DNA from: Maricaulis sp.
GTDB taxonomy: Bacteria; Pseudomonadota; Alphaproteobacteria; Caulobacterales; Maricaulaceae
Length of the DNA stretch: 64,000 nucleotides
Assembly: GCF_017642925.1 (NCBI RefSeq)
Contig: NZ_JAEPOL010000006.1
Span: forward strand, 62,001 to 126,000
Direction of reading: 5' to 3'
Shown here: positions 7,410 to 17,878 of the stretch, piece by piece
Layout of the letters: the number at the start of each line of letters is the position of its first letter
Numbering within the stretch: position 1 is the stretch's first letter
Translations under genes and position numbers: made by a program
The notes under the pieces: generated by a model
Told to the model about the DNA's origin: nothing
The model's input: the letters and a program-made list of their open reading frames with translations, nothing else
Database searches by the model: none

Positions 7410-9983
7410 ATGAGCAACACGCAGAACTGGGTCGTACTGAAATTCGGCGGCACCAGCGTCAAATCGCTGGCGGACTGGCGTGTTATCTCCAAACGGATCG
7501 CCGACGTGCGGGCGGAAGGCAAACGGGTCTTCGTCGTGCACTCGGCCGTCGCGACGATCTCGGACCTGCTCGACACGCTGGTGACCCGCGCGGTCGCCGG
7601 CGAGGGCGAGGCCGAACTCGCGGCGATCAAGGCGCGCCATATGGAGCTGGCGACCGAGCTGGGTGTCGAGGGCGAGGCCCTGCTGGCGCCCTATTTCGAC
7701 GAACTGGACCGGCTGCGGGCCGGCCTGTCGCTGACCGGCGATGTGTCGCCGCGCCTGAAGGCGCGCATCATGGCCCAGGGCGAGCTGATGGCGACGACGC
7801 TGGGCCAGGCCTGGCTGGCACGTGAAGGCGTGGCCTCGGCCTGGCTGGACGCGCGCGACCACCTGACCGCCGCCCACGCCTCCGGCGCCCGCGGCTATCT
7901 GGCCTGCGACTGCCCCTTCGATGCCGACGCGCATCTGCAGCGCACGCTGGCAGACCTGCCGCCGGTGATCGTCACCCAGGGCTTCATCGCCCGGCGCGAG
8001 GATGGCGACACCGCCCTCTTGGGCCGCGGCGGCTCGGATACGTCGGCGAGCTATTTTGCCGCCAAGCTGGGCGCCGAACGTATCGAGATCTGGACCGACG
8101 TGCCCGGCTTCTTCTCGGCCGATCCGCGTCTGACCGGCGCCGCCCGCCAGATCCGCTCGCTCGCCTATGAGGAAGCCCAGGAACTGGCCTCGATGGGCGC
8201 CGGCGTGCTGCACCCGCGCGCCATCGGCCCGGTGCGCCGCGCCGGTATCGAGATGCAGGTTCTGTGCACGCACCGGCCCGAGATGACGGGCACGACGATC
8301 TCGGCCACCCCGTCGGAAGACACGCCGCGCATGAAAGCGGTGTCGGTGAAGCACGGCGTGCGCCTGATCACGCTGGAGACCGACGGCATGTGGCGCGCCT
8401 CCGGCTTCCTGGCGCGCGCCTTCGAGCCCTTCTCGCGCCATGGCGTCTCGATCGACCTGGTCTCCACCTCGGAGACCTCGGTCACGGTATCGCTGGACGA
8501 CGATCCGGGCCTGACGCCGGACGTGCTCGGTGCGCTGGAGGACGAGCTGTCGCAGATCGCCAGCGTCAAGCTGATCGAGGATTGTGCCGCCGTCTCGATG
8601 GTCGGCCGCGGCGTGCGCGCCCTGCTCGCCCAACTCGGTCCGGCGATGGAGGCCTTCGCCCATTACCCCGTGCGGCTGGTCTCCCAGGCGGCCAATGACC
8701 TCAACCTCACTGTCGTGGTGGATGGCGATCAGGGCCGGCCGCTCTGCCGCCGCCTGCACGACCAGCTGATCCAGCCCAAACCGCGCGACAAGACCTTCGG
8801 TCCGTCCTGGCGGGAAATCGGCGAGAACCTGACCGAAGCAGCCCCGGCCGGCGCGGGCACCTGGTGGCGCAACAAGCGTCAGGCGCTGCTCGATCTCTGC
8901 CCGGCCGACGGCGCGGTCTATGTCTACGATCTGGAGACCGTGCGCACGCGCGCCGAAGCGGTCTCCGGACTGAAGCATCTCGACCGCGGCTGGTATGCGA
9001 TGAAGGCGAACGGCCATCCGGACATGATCCGCACCGCCGTGGCTGCGGGCCTGGGCGTGGAATGCGTCTCGATCAACGAGGTCCGCGCGGCCCGCGACGC
9101 CGTGCCGGGCCTGGAGGCCGACCGCATCCTGTTCACGCCGAACTTCGCGCCGAAGGCCGAATACGCCGAAGCGCTGGAACTGGGCGTGCATGTCACGCTG
9201 GACGGACTGCACCCGCTGCGCGCCTGGCCGGAGATCTTCAAGGGCCGCAAGATCACGCTGCGGATCAATCCGCAGCGCCCGGAAGGCCATCACAAGCATG
9301 TCCGCACGGCCGGGCCGGAAGCCAAGTTCGGCCTGCATGCCGACGAGCTGGACGAGGCCCGCACGCTGGCGGCTGACGCCGGCGCGATCGTCAACGGTCT
9401 GCACGTGCATTCCGGTTCGGGGATTTCCGACCCGGATCACTGGCGCCGGGTCGGCCTCTTCCTGGTGGAGACGGCGCGGTCGATGCCGGATGTCGAGATC
9501 CTCGATCTGGGCGGTGGCCTGTCGGTCGACGAAGCCTCGGGCGTGCGCCGCATCGACATGGCGGCGCTGGATGCCGTGCTGGGCGATCTCAAGACCGCCC
9601 ATCCGCAATACCAGCTGTGGATCGAGCCGGGCCGCTATATCTCGGCGGAAGCCGGCGTGCTGCTCGCCCGGGTGACCCAGCTCAAACACACCCCGGATGC
9701 GCGCTTCATCGGCCTGAATACCGGCATGAACTCGCTGATCCGGCCGGCGCTCTACGGCGCGCGGCACGAGATCGTCAATCTCACCCGGCTCGACGAGGAC
9801 GCCGCCTGGATCGCCGATATTGTCGGTCCGATCTGCGAAACCGCCGACCGTCTGGGCGCCCAGCGCCTGATGCCGGAAACGCAGGAAGGCGATGTCATGC
9901 TGATCGCCAATGGCGGCGCCTATGGCCGCGTCATGTCGTCCAGCTACAACATGCGCGAACCGGCCGGCGAGGTGGCGATCTAG
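7410..9983 (+). CDS. Bifunctional aspartate kinase / diaminopimelate decarboxylase fusion
   Basis: N-terminal aspartokinase (VVLKFGGTSVKSLADW; GRGGSDTSASYFAAKLGAERIEIWTDVPGFFSADPRL; ACT region) fused to PLP-dependent DAP decarboxylase (WYAMKANGHPDMIRTAVAAGLGVECVSINEV; VHSGSGISDPDHW; EPGRYISAEAGVLLARV). Confidence 0.93.
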   Translation: MSNTQNWVVLKFGGTSVKSLADWRVISKRIADVRAEGKRVFVVHSAVATISDLLDTLVTRAVAGEGEAELAAIKARHMELATELGVEGEALLAPYFDELDRLRAGLSLTGDVSPRLKARIMAQGELMATTLGQAWLAREGVASAWLDARDHLTAAHASGARGYLACDCPFDADAHLQRTLADLPPVIVTQGFIARREDGDTALLGRGGSDTSASYFAAKLGAERIEIWTDVPGFFSADPRLTGAARQIRSLAYEEAQELASMGAGVLHPRAIGPVRRAGIEMQVLCTHRPEMTGTTISATPSEDTPRMKAVSVKHGVRLITLETDGMWRASGFLARAFEPFSRHGVSIDLVSTSETSVTVSLDDDPGLTPDVLGALEDELSQIASVKLIEDCAAVSMVGRGVRALLAQLGPAMEAFAHYPVRLVSQAANDLNLTVVVDGDQGRPLCRRLHDQLIQPKPRDKTFGPSWREIGENLTEAAPAGAGTWWRNKRQALLDLCPADGAVYVYDLETVRTRAEAVSGLKHLDRGWYAMKANGHPDMIRTAVAAGLGVECVSINEVRAARDAVPGLEADRILFTPNFAPKAEYAEALELGVHVTLDGLHPLRAWPEIFKGRKITLRINPQRPEGHHKHVRTAGPEAKFGLHADELDEARTLAADAGAIVNGLHVHSGSGISDPDHWRRVGLFLVETARSMPDVEILDLGGGLSVDEASGVRRIDMAALDAVLGDLKTAHPQYQLWIEPGRYISAEAGVLLARVTQLKHTPDARFIGLNTGMNSLIRPALYGARHEIVNLTRLDEDAAWIADIVGPICETADRLGAQRLMPETQEGDVMLIANGGAYGRVMSSSYNMREPAGEVAI

Positions 9984-9992
9984 GGAAGCGCC

Positions 9993-10775
9993 TCAAGAAT
10001 CCGATTTGAAGGTCTTTTTGCCGTCTGGACCATAGTGGACGTAGCGCGCCGTTCTTTTATGTATCTTACTATGCGTGGACGCTGCATCGACACGTGTCTT
10101 AAAATACTTCGTGGCCCATTCCATTTCTGCGTATTCTACAGGAAACTCCTGATGAGTAAGCAAAGGACCGATTATCGATGACACCCAATCTGCCATCTGT
10201 ATAGTTCCATATAAGTGGCTTTCAACATGATAAGGCGGCTCAACCAAACGCTTGGCTGGCTTTTCTCGAGAAAACATTGTTTTCATAGCGCCTTCCAACA
10301 AGCGCGTTCGGGAGCCGTGCTCGTCCATAACTATTAGATAGTTACTTGATTTGGTCGAAAAATATCGCTCAATTTCACGAATAGCGTGACTCAATACGGT
10401 TGCATATAACCCTGTCGGCTTCGAACGATCAGGGGTCATATCCTTTACTACTCCATGATAAAATATCTTTCCGCGCCTTTGCTTTATGTTATTTATCAAA
10501 GCATACCCAAGGCGCTTATTTTTATGCACTCGCCCAGAGGTAAATAGCGAGTTTCCTTTTTTCTCCCAGACCGACGAATTTGCGCCAGCCAATTCGATAT
10601 CACGCTCGAAAGCCGCTTCTTTTAGCTTGTGAAACCAATGAGCTAAGTCCCTCACTTGATCGACGTCTAATATAAACCCGCTGACGCCAAATATGGGGCT
10701 TGTTTTATATTTTTCGTGATTCTTGGAAACGAAAGGACCTATATGTCCAAATTCGTCTAGAAATACCATATGCAT
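9993..10775 (-). CDS. DUF3800 domain-containing protein
   Basis: MHMVFLDEFGHIGPF...; MDEHGSRTRLLEG; PYHVESHLYGTIQMADWVSSIIG; clearly AT-rich relative to flanks. Confidence 0.8.
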   Translation of the reverse strand: MHMVFLDEFGHIGPFVSKNHEKYKTSPIFGVSGFILDVDQVRDLAHWFHKLKEAAFERDIELAGANSSVWEKKGNSLFTSGRVHKNKRLGYALINNIKQRRGKIFYHGVVKDMTPDRSKPTGLYATVLSHAIREIERYFSTKSSNYLIVMDEHGSRTRLLEGAMKTMFSREKPAKRLVEPPYHVESHLYGTIQMADWVSSIIGPLLTHQEFPVEYAEMEWATKYFKTRVDAASTHSKIHKRTARYVHYGPDGKKTFKSDS

Positions 10776-10799
10776 GCGATATTCGTACAAAAGCACGAA

Positions 10800-10826
10800 A
10801 GCCCACACAAGCTATTTGTGTGGGCT
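10800..10826. other. Perfect 11-bp stem hairpin upstream of the DUF3800 gene
   Basis: AGCCCACACAA-GCTAT-TTGTGTGGGCT. Confidence 0.7.
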
Positions 10827-11022
10827 CCGGCAACGAGAGCGGGGATATCCCATCGCGTCTCAGACTAGAAACTATGCAAACCCCCTTAAGGTTTCAATAG
10901 CGAGCTGCTTTTTTTGCTACACCGCGTGAATCGCTTCACTAGTCTCATTCGATAAATTTTTCCGCTAATTGCGGAACTCTCGCAGTTAAGTCATCTGAAA
11001 GCGGCATATCGACAGGACACGC

Positions 11023-11328
11023 ATGTACGGTCTGATCGGGAAGTTCATTGCGGCGGAGGGGCAGCGTGATGCGCTGGTCGATATCCTGCTGGAGGGCATG
11101 GCCAGCATGCCGGGCTGTTTCAGCTATGTCGTCGCGCGCGATCCGCAGGAGGCCAGCACGATCTGGATCACCGAGGTCTGGGACAATGCGGAAAGCCACC
11201 GCGCCTCGCTGGAACTGCCCTCGGTGCAGCAGGCGATCGCCCGCGGCCGGCCCCTGATTGCAGGCATGGAGCGGATCGCCGAGACCGCACCCGCGGGCGG
11301 GCACGGTCTGGCGAAGGAACCGCTCTAG
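11023..11328 (+). CDS. Antibiotic biosynthesis monooxygenase (ABM)-domain protein, putative quinol monooxygenase
   Basis: MYGLIGKFIAAEGQRDALVDILLEGMASMPGCFSYVVARDPQEASTIWITEVWDNAESHRASL. Confidence 0.82.
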   Translation: MYGLIGKFIAAEGQRDALVDILLEGMASMPGCFSYVVARDPQEASTIWITEVWDNAESHRASLELPSVQQAIARGRPLIAGMERIAETAPAGGHGLAKEPL

Positions 11329-11334
11329 CCGCAA

Positions 11335-11781
11335 TTAGTGGCAGCTCTTTCCCAGCGCGGCGAGGCGCCAGTAATTATAGGGCAGGGGCGCCAGGAAGCC
11401 GGCCAGCAGCATGATGGGCAGCACCCACCAGGTCAGCTTGGCACCACCGGTCAGCAGCACATCCACCGAATTCATCACCGCCTCCATGGCGATCATGGAG
11501 ATGAAGGACATGCCGATGGCGGTCCGGAAGGCGGTCTTCAGGGCCATCTGACGCGACAGGATGAAGGTCTCCAGCGCGATGGAGGTGAGCAGGCCGTTGA
11601 CGATGGCCAGGCACATGATCGCCAGTGTCGGCCAGGGAATGCCCGTGGCCTGGAAGAAGGCGATGGTGCCGAAATCGCCGATGGAGCAGCCCAGCAGACA
11701 CCAGGCGGTGTTCTTCGAAGCCCGGCCCCACAGGGGGGCGCGTTGCCAGAAGCCCGGCCGGGCAAGGGAGGTCGCAGTCAT
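11335..11781 (-). CDS. DUF4396 domain-containing membrane protein
   Basis: KNTAWCLLGCSIGDFGTIAFFQ...; 4 TM helices; ends LGKSCH. Confidence 0.7.
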   Translation of the reverse strand: MTATSLARPGFWQRAPLWGRASKNTAWCLLGCSIGDFGTIAFFQATGIPWPTLAIMCLAIVNGLLTSIALETFILSRQMALKTAFRTAIGMSFISMIAMEAVMNSVDVLLTGGAKLTWWVLPIMLLAGFLAPLPYNYWRLAALGKSCH

Positions 11782-11815
11782 GATGATGGTCTCCGGTTTA
11801 CATCAACTGCCGCAC

Positions 11816-11846
11816 TACCTAATCTTTCCTGTAGCTGGAGAGTCAA
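11816..11846 (-). promoter_or_regulatory. MerR/CueR-type promoter and operator for the DUF4396 gene
   Basis: Reverse-strand TTGACT (11841-11846) and TAGGTA (11816-11821) separated by 19 bp containing the dyad CTTTCC-N7-GGAGAG (11824-11842 on + strand). Confidence 0.65.
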
Positions 11847-11858
11847 GGATATCGCCGC

Positions 11859-12242
11859 ATGAATATCGGAAGCGCTGCCAAGGCCGCCGGACTGCCCGTG
11901 AAAACCGTGCGCTATTATGCCGATATCGGCCTGGTCGAAGCGCCGGACCGGACGCAGACCGGCTATCGGCGCTATGATGAGGCGGCTGTCCGCAAGCTGG
12001 CCTTCGTGCGCCGCGCCCGCGATTTCGGCTTCTCGATCGAGGAGTGCCGCGAATTGCTCAGCCTGTACGAGGACAAGAGCCGCTCAAGTGCCGATGTCCG
12101 CGCCATAGCGGCGGCGCATCTCGAGGAGATCGAGGAGAAGCAGCGCCAGCTGGCCGCCCTGCGTGACGAGCTGGCGCATCTGGTCACCGCCTGCCGCGGC
12201 GACGACCGGCCGGACTGTCCGATCCTCGACCGGCTGGGCTAG
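11859..12242 (+). CDS. MerR family regulator, CueR/HmrR-like (Cu(I)-responsive)
   Basis: MNIGSAAKAAGLPVKTVRYYADIGLVEAPDRTQTGYRRYDEAAVRKLAFVRRARDFGFSIEECRELL; C-terminal CRGDDRPDCPIL (CueR-like Cys pair). Confidence 0.85.
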   Translation: MNIGSAAKAAGLPVKTVRYYADIGLVEAPDRTQTGYRRYDEAAVRKLAFVRRARDFGFSIEECRELLSLYEDKSRSSADVRAIAAAHLEEIEEKQRQLAALRDELAHLVTACRGDDRPDCPILDRLG

Positions 12243-13106
12243 GTTCAATCGACATTCAGGGATTCACAAAGTTGGTCGGGGTGTGATTCATAGGGTTCCA
12301 GATTCATTGATCTGGAGCCTTGGATGTTACGACCGAAGCGCTACGAGCTAAGTGCGGAACAATGGGACCGGATCAAGGATTTACTGCCCGGCAAGGTGGG
12401 CGATCCGGGGCGGTCGGGGGCGGATAACCTGACCTTTGTGAACGGGGTGCTCTGGGTCTTGCGGTCCGGCGCGCACTGGCATGATCTTCCGGAGCGTTAC
12501 GGCAAGTGGAAGACGGTGCACAAGCGCTTCACCCGCTGGGCGAAGGCGGGCGTGTGGGAGCGCGTATTCGCGAATCTGATCCGCGATCCGGACAATGATT
12601 ATGTCAGCCTGGATTCCAGCCTGGTGCGGGCACATCAGCAGGCAGCCACCGGCAAGGGCGGCGGCCAAAAAGGGGGGACCAGGCTCTGGGGCGATCCCGA
12701 GGAGGACTGACCACCAAGATCCACATGGCGGTCGATGCCCTGGGCCGCCCGCTCAAGCTGATCCTGACACCCGGCCAGCGCGGCGATGCGCCGCTCGCCC
12801 CGGCCCTTCTTGATGGCCTGTCGCCGCGCCGCGTGCTGGCCGACAAGGCTTACGACTCAAACGCCATCAGAGCGCTGGTCGCAGGCATGGGCGCCGAGGC
12901 GGTTATCCCGTGCAATCCAACCCGCAAGCGGCTCATCGCCTATGACTTCGAAGCCTACAAGATGAGAAACACCGTCGAGCGCGGCTTCAACAAACTCAAA
13001 CACTTCCGCCGCATCGCAACCCGCTTCGACCGCCGCGCAATCTACTTCCTGGGCTTCCTGCAGATCGCTGCTGCCATGCTCTGGATGCGATGAATGTCGA
13101 TTCAGC
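12243..13106 (+). mobile_element. Complete IS5-family (IS427-like) insertion sequence
   Basis: Terminal inverted repeats GTTCAATCGACATTCA / GCTGAATCGACATTCA (14/16), CTAG duplicated at 12239-12242 and 13107-13110; two overlapping transposase frames. Confidence 0.9.
12324..13093 (+). CDS. IS5-family transposase in two frames (12324..12710 and 12725..13093) probably joined by -1 frameshifting at AAAAAGGGGGG
   Basis: ORF A: LSAEQWDRIKDLLPGK...GVLWVLRSGAHWHDLPERYGKWKTVHKRF; ORF B frame continues upstream as ALGRSRGGLTTKIHMAVDALGRPLKLILTPGQRGD...RNTVERGFNKLKHFRRIATRFDR. Confidence 0.9.
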
Positions 13107-13108
13107 CT

Positions 13109-13160
13109 AGAGCATTTTCAGCAAAAGTGGGGACCGGTTTTGCGGTTCGAAAATGCGACC
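13109..13160. repeat. Dispersed hairpin repeat, copy 2 (stem ATTTTC/GAAAAT)
   Basis: AGAGCATTTTCAGCAAAAGTGGGGACCGGTTTTGCGGTTCGAAAATGCGACC. Confidence 0.85.
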
Positions 13161-13170
13161 GCCAAGAACC

Positions 13171-13200
13171 CGGCATTTTCAGAAAAAGCGGGAACCGGCA
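13171..13200. repeat. Partial/degenerate copy of the dispersed hairpin repeat
   Basis: CGGCATTTTCAGAAAAAGCGGGAACCGGCA matches the 5' half of copies 2 and 3. Confidence 0.5.
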
Positions 13201-13257
13201 CCCTGGGGGATATCCGGCAACTTATCCCCGCCCCCTCTCGCTCGCCTATACTGTCTC

Positions 13258-13490
13258 CACGGTCCGGTGACGCCGGTGCACAGGCGGGCAGGACCGGGTG
13301 GCGCTGACGCGGGAAGCGATCGTCCCGCGGCTTAATCCGCTTCACCGGGTTGCAGACGATCCTCCGGGACTTCGCGTGCCCATATCAAGTACCAGATACC
13401 CCCCGGCGGGTCGTCTGCAATGCCCGAACCTCCGGCGCCCGGCGCGTGCGGAGCTAGCAGCTTGTGCACCATCTCCCGGACAGTGCCGCA
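13258..13490 (+). ncRNA. Candidate structured non-coding RNA (strand and ends tentative)
   Basis: Nested pairing: GTCCGG (13262-13267)/CCGGAC (13476-13481); GGTGCACA (13275-13282)/TGTGCACC (13463-13470); TTGCAGACGATCCTCCGGG (13350-13368)/CCCCGGCGGGTCGTCTGCAA (13401-13420). TATACT lies just upstream and a terminator just downstream. Confidence 0.4.
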
Positions 13491-13492
13491 AG

Positions 13493-13530
13493 AAAAAGCC
13501 CGGAACCTTGCGGGTCCGGGCTTTCCGTTT
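13493..13530. terminator. Rho-independent terminator, probably bidirectional, downstream of ftsH
   Basis: AAAGCCCGGA-ACCTTGCGGG-TCCGGGCTTT; T-rich flank on the reverse-strand 3' side. Confidence 0.8.
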
Positions 13531-13551
13531 TCGTTCTTACAGTGGCAGCGA

Positions 13552-15465
<1,914 letters not shown>

Positions 15466-15598
15466 GCGTCAGTTCCGTTCAAGTTTCGGCCGTGTACGAC
15501 CGATATGTGGGCATTGCGGAGCCATCTTGCCAGCCGGTGCCGCAGTGTGAAAGCGCGTTCGGGAAAGAGCCTAAAGGCGAACTGGCCCGCCTGCCGCG

Positions 15599-16927
15599 TC
15601 ATTTTGTATCAAACCATACCGCCGGAGCGGCCGATAGAAGCCGGGTGCAAAATCTGTGCGCCTGCAGCGGTTCGATCTGCACTCGGCTGTCCTGGCTGCC
15701 CGGCACGCCTGCCAGGGCGACGACGGTGCCCTCTTTGCACCCGCCTTCGCGCACGGCCAGAAGCCCCGGCCGGGCAAAGCCGGGGATTGCGTCCAGTATA
15801 TCACGCCGATCAAGGCCATCATATGTCCGGCCCAGAGGTCCGGCCGTGAGGCCGGCACCCAGCCCCGTGACGGCAAAGCGGCCGTCCCAGACACCGTCGG
15901 CATCGAGGCTGCCGATGCCCGGACGGTCCACCCGTCCTGTGACGGCACCGGGATCGCGCACCAGCCAGGTGCAGCCCTGCCAGGGCGCCAGCATGACCCC
16001 GCCCGCCGTTGCGCGACCTCCCGCAGCCAGAGCCGCAGACAGCCGGCCGATCGCGCGCCGGCCCGGCAGGCTTTCCCGCCCGGAGACGGCCAGCACGGCG
16101 GCTTCCAGCACGGCATGGCGGATCACCGGCGCCGCCGCGTTGAGGGCATCGGGATCGATCCTCATTCCGCCCCAGGGCCGGATTTCGCAGGCCTCCGCAG
16201 CGAGACGGGCCGCCATTCGCTGTTCGGCATCGCGCAGGGCAGACAGATCGCCCGCCAGCTGCGCCAGCCGGGCGACATCGAAGCCGGTGGCCTCCAATGC
16301 CGTGAGACGCTGGCGGATACGCACGCGGGTATAGCGGGCATCCGTGTTGGATGGATCCTCGACCCAGCGCTCGCCCTGCCCCATCAGCCAGTCCCTCAGC
16401 ACCTGCCGGCGCATCGCCAGCAGCGGACGGTAAAGAACGACATCCCGCCCGTCCGGCCAGACCGGCGACGGCGCGACCGGGCGCATGGCCGCCGCGCCGC
16501 GCCAGCCGCCACCGGCCGCAAGCCGCATGGCAAGGGTCTCGATCTGGTCGTCGAGTGTATGGGCGAGGAGAAGCCCCGTCGCCCCGGCCTCGTTGCAGGC
16601 CCGGGCCAGCAGATGATGACGAGCCTGGCGCGCGGCCTCCTGCAGACCGCTGGCCGGCTTGGGTCCGGTCCAGACGAGACACTGTGCCGCATGCCCCAGC
16701 GCTTCGGCACGGCGCACCACGAAAGCCGCTTCATCGGCGCTTTCGCGGCGCAGGCGATGATCGACCGTCAGGACGTGAAGGGTGCGCCCGGCCTGCGCGG
16801 CCCAGCGGCTGGCCGCCAGCAGGAGGGCCAGCGAGTCACTGCCGCCGGAACAGGCGACCGCGAGCGGCCCGGGCGGCACATGCCGGCCGAGCCAGTCGCC
16901 GGCCGCGGCCGCCGGATCGCCCGCCAT
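15599..16927 (-). CDS. tilS: tRNA(Ile)-lysidine synthase
   Basis: LAVACSGGSDSLALLLAASRWAAQAGRTLHVLTVDHRLRRESADEA (SGGSDS PP-loop). Confidence 0.92.
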   Translation of the reverse strand: MAGDPAAAAGDWLGRHVPPGPLAVACSGGSDSLALLLAASRWAAQAGRTLHVLTVDHRLRRESADEAAFVVRRAEALGHAAQCLVWTGPKPASGLQEAARQARHHLLARACNEAGATGLLLAHTLDDQIETLAMRLAAGGGWRGAAAMRPVAPSPVWPDGRDVVLYRPLLAMRRQVLRDWLMGQGERWVEDPSNTDARYTRVRIRQRLTALEATGFDVARLAQLAGDLSALRDAEQRMAARLAAEACEIRPWGGMRIDPDALNAAAPVIRHAVLEAAVLAVSGRESLPGRRAIGRLSAALAAGGRATAGGVMLAPWQGCTWLVRDPGAVTGRVDRPGIGSLDADGVWDGRFAVTGLGAGLTAGPLGRTYDGLDRRDILDAIPGFARPGLLAVREGGCKEGTVVALAGVPGSQDSRVQIEPLQAHRFCTRLLSAAPAVWFDTK

Positions 16928-16933
16928 GCGGGA

Positions 16934-17878
16934 TCAGCAGCCGGCGCGAACCGCCTCGCGGGAGGCCCGGGCGCGCGAGGCCGCAGATGCGTTGGGGAAC
17001 TGGCTGTCGAACCGCTCCAGCGTGCCGCAGGCATCGGCCTGCCGGCCCATGCCGTTCAGCGAGGCCGCCAAGCGCACCAGGGCGTCGGGCGCCTTGTCGC
17101 CATTCGGCTCGGCCCGCAGCGCGGCGATATAGGCATCGGCCGCGCCGGTGAAATCGGAGCGTACGAAGAAGGTCTCGCCCAGCCAGTACCAGGCCTCGCC
17201 GGTGCGGGCATGATCGGGATAGGCGTTCACGAACTGCTCGAAATCGACCTGGGCACCGCCGAAATCGCCTTCCAGCAGCTTGTCACGGGCATCGCCATAC
17301 AGCGTTTCCGGATCCCGCGCGGCAGGTGCACGCGTGTCGCTGGACGGCTCGCCGGCCGGGCGGCGCGACGGCGCCCCTAGCACACCCGTCGCTTCGGCAC
17401 GGGCCTCGGCATAGGGATCGTCGGGATCGACCACGGCAATGTCGCGGCCGCTTTGACCGGCCTCGTCCAGGCCTTCGCTCATCCAGGCGACGGCGTCCTC
17501 GTCGAGATCGCCACGATCGACGCCCCCGGCACCGGCAGCGTCCGGACCGCCATCCATACCGTCATACCCGCGAGGCGTACGGCCGCCGCGGTCGAGCTGA
17601 GCCTGCAGCGCTTCCACTTGGCTGCGCAGCTGACGGTTCTCGAAGGTGAGGCGTTCGGTTTCGCTGGTCAGCTCGCGCATCTGGTAGTCCAGCTCGTCGA
17701 GCCGGCGCAGGAGCGTTTCAGCCACCGGGTCCCCGGCCATCGACGAGGTCTCGACCTCGGCGATCCTCGCTTCCACGGCGTCGAGCCGTTCGGCCAGTTC
17801 ACGGCGGGACTGGGAATGGGCGGGCGCCGCAACCAGGAGGGCGGCAGTCAGGGCGGACAGGCAGAGTGTCTTGATCAT
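16934..17878 (-). CDS. cpoB: Tol-Pal system protein YbgF/CpoB
   Basis: Signal peptide MIKTLCLSALTAALLVAAPAHSQ, coiled coil, TPR repeats (DPETLYGDARDKLLEGDFGGAQVDFEQFVNAYPDH); adjacent to pal. Confidence 0.88.
   Translation of the reverse strand: MIKTLCLSALTAALLVAAPAHSQSRRELAERLDAVEARIAEVETSSMAGDPVAETLLRRLDELDYQMRELTSETERLTFENRQLRSQVEALQAQLDRGGRTPRGYDGMDGGPDAAGAGGVDRGDLDEDAVAWMSEGLDEAGQSGRDIAVVDPDDPYAEARAEATGVLGAPSRRPAGEPSSDTRAPAARDPETLYGDARDKLLEGDFGGAQVDFEQFVNAYPDHARTGEAWYWLGETFFVRSDFTGAADAYIAALRAEPNGDKAPDALVRLAASLNGMGRQADACGTLERFDSQFPNASAASRARASREAVRAGC

Noticed and set aside
7272-9767. 831-aa ORF on the minus strand antisense to lysC-lysA
   Set aside because: Low-complexity Arg/Gln/His-rich translation without domains; high-GC antisense shadow of a clear enzyme gene
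13332-13472. Possible 46-aa peptide MVHKLLAPHAPGAGGSGIADDPPGGIWYLIWAREVPEDRLQPGEAD on the - strand
   Set aside because: Overlaps the structured-RNA candidate and the ftsH terminator; no recognised family, so RNA structure is the better explanation
13258-13490. tmRNA, SRP RNA or RNase P identity for the structured region
   Set aside because: No tag ORF or tRNA-like ends, no GGAAGGAAGCAGCC-type SRP motif, no GAGGAAAGTCCGGGC-type RNase P motif
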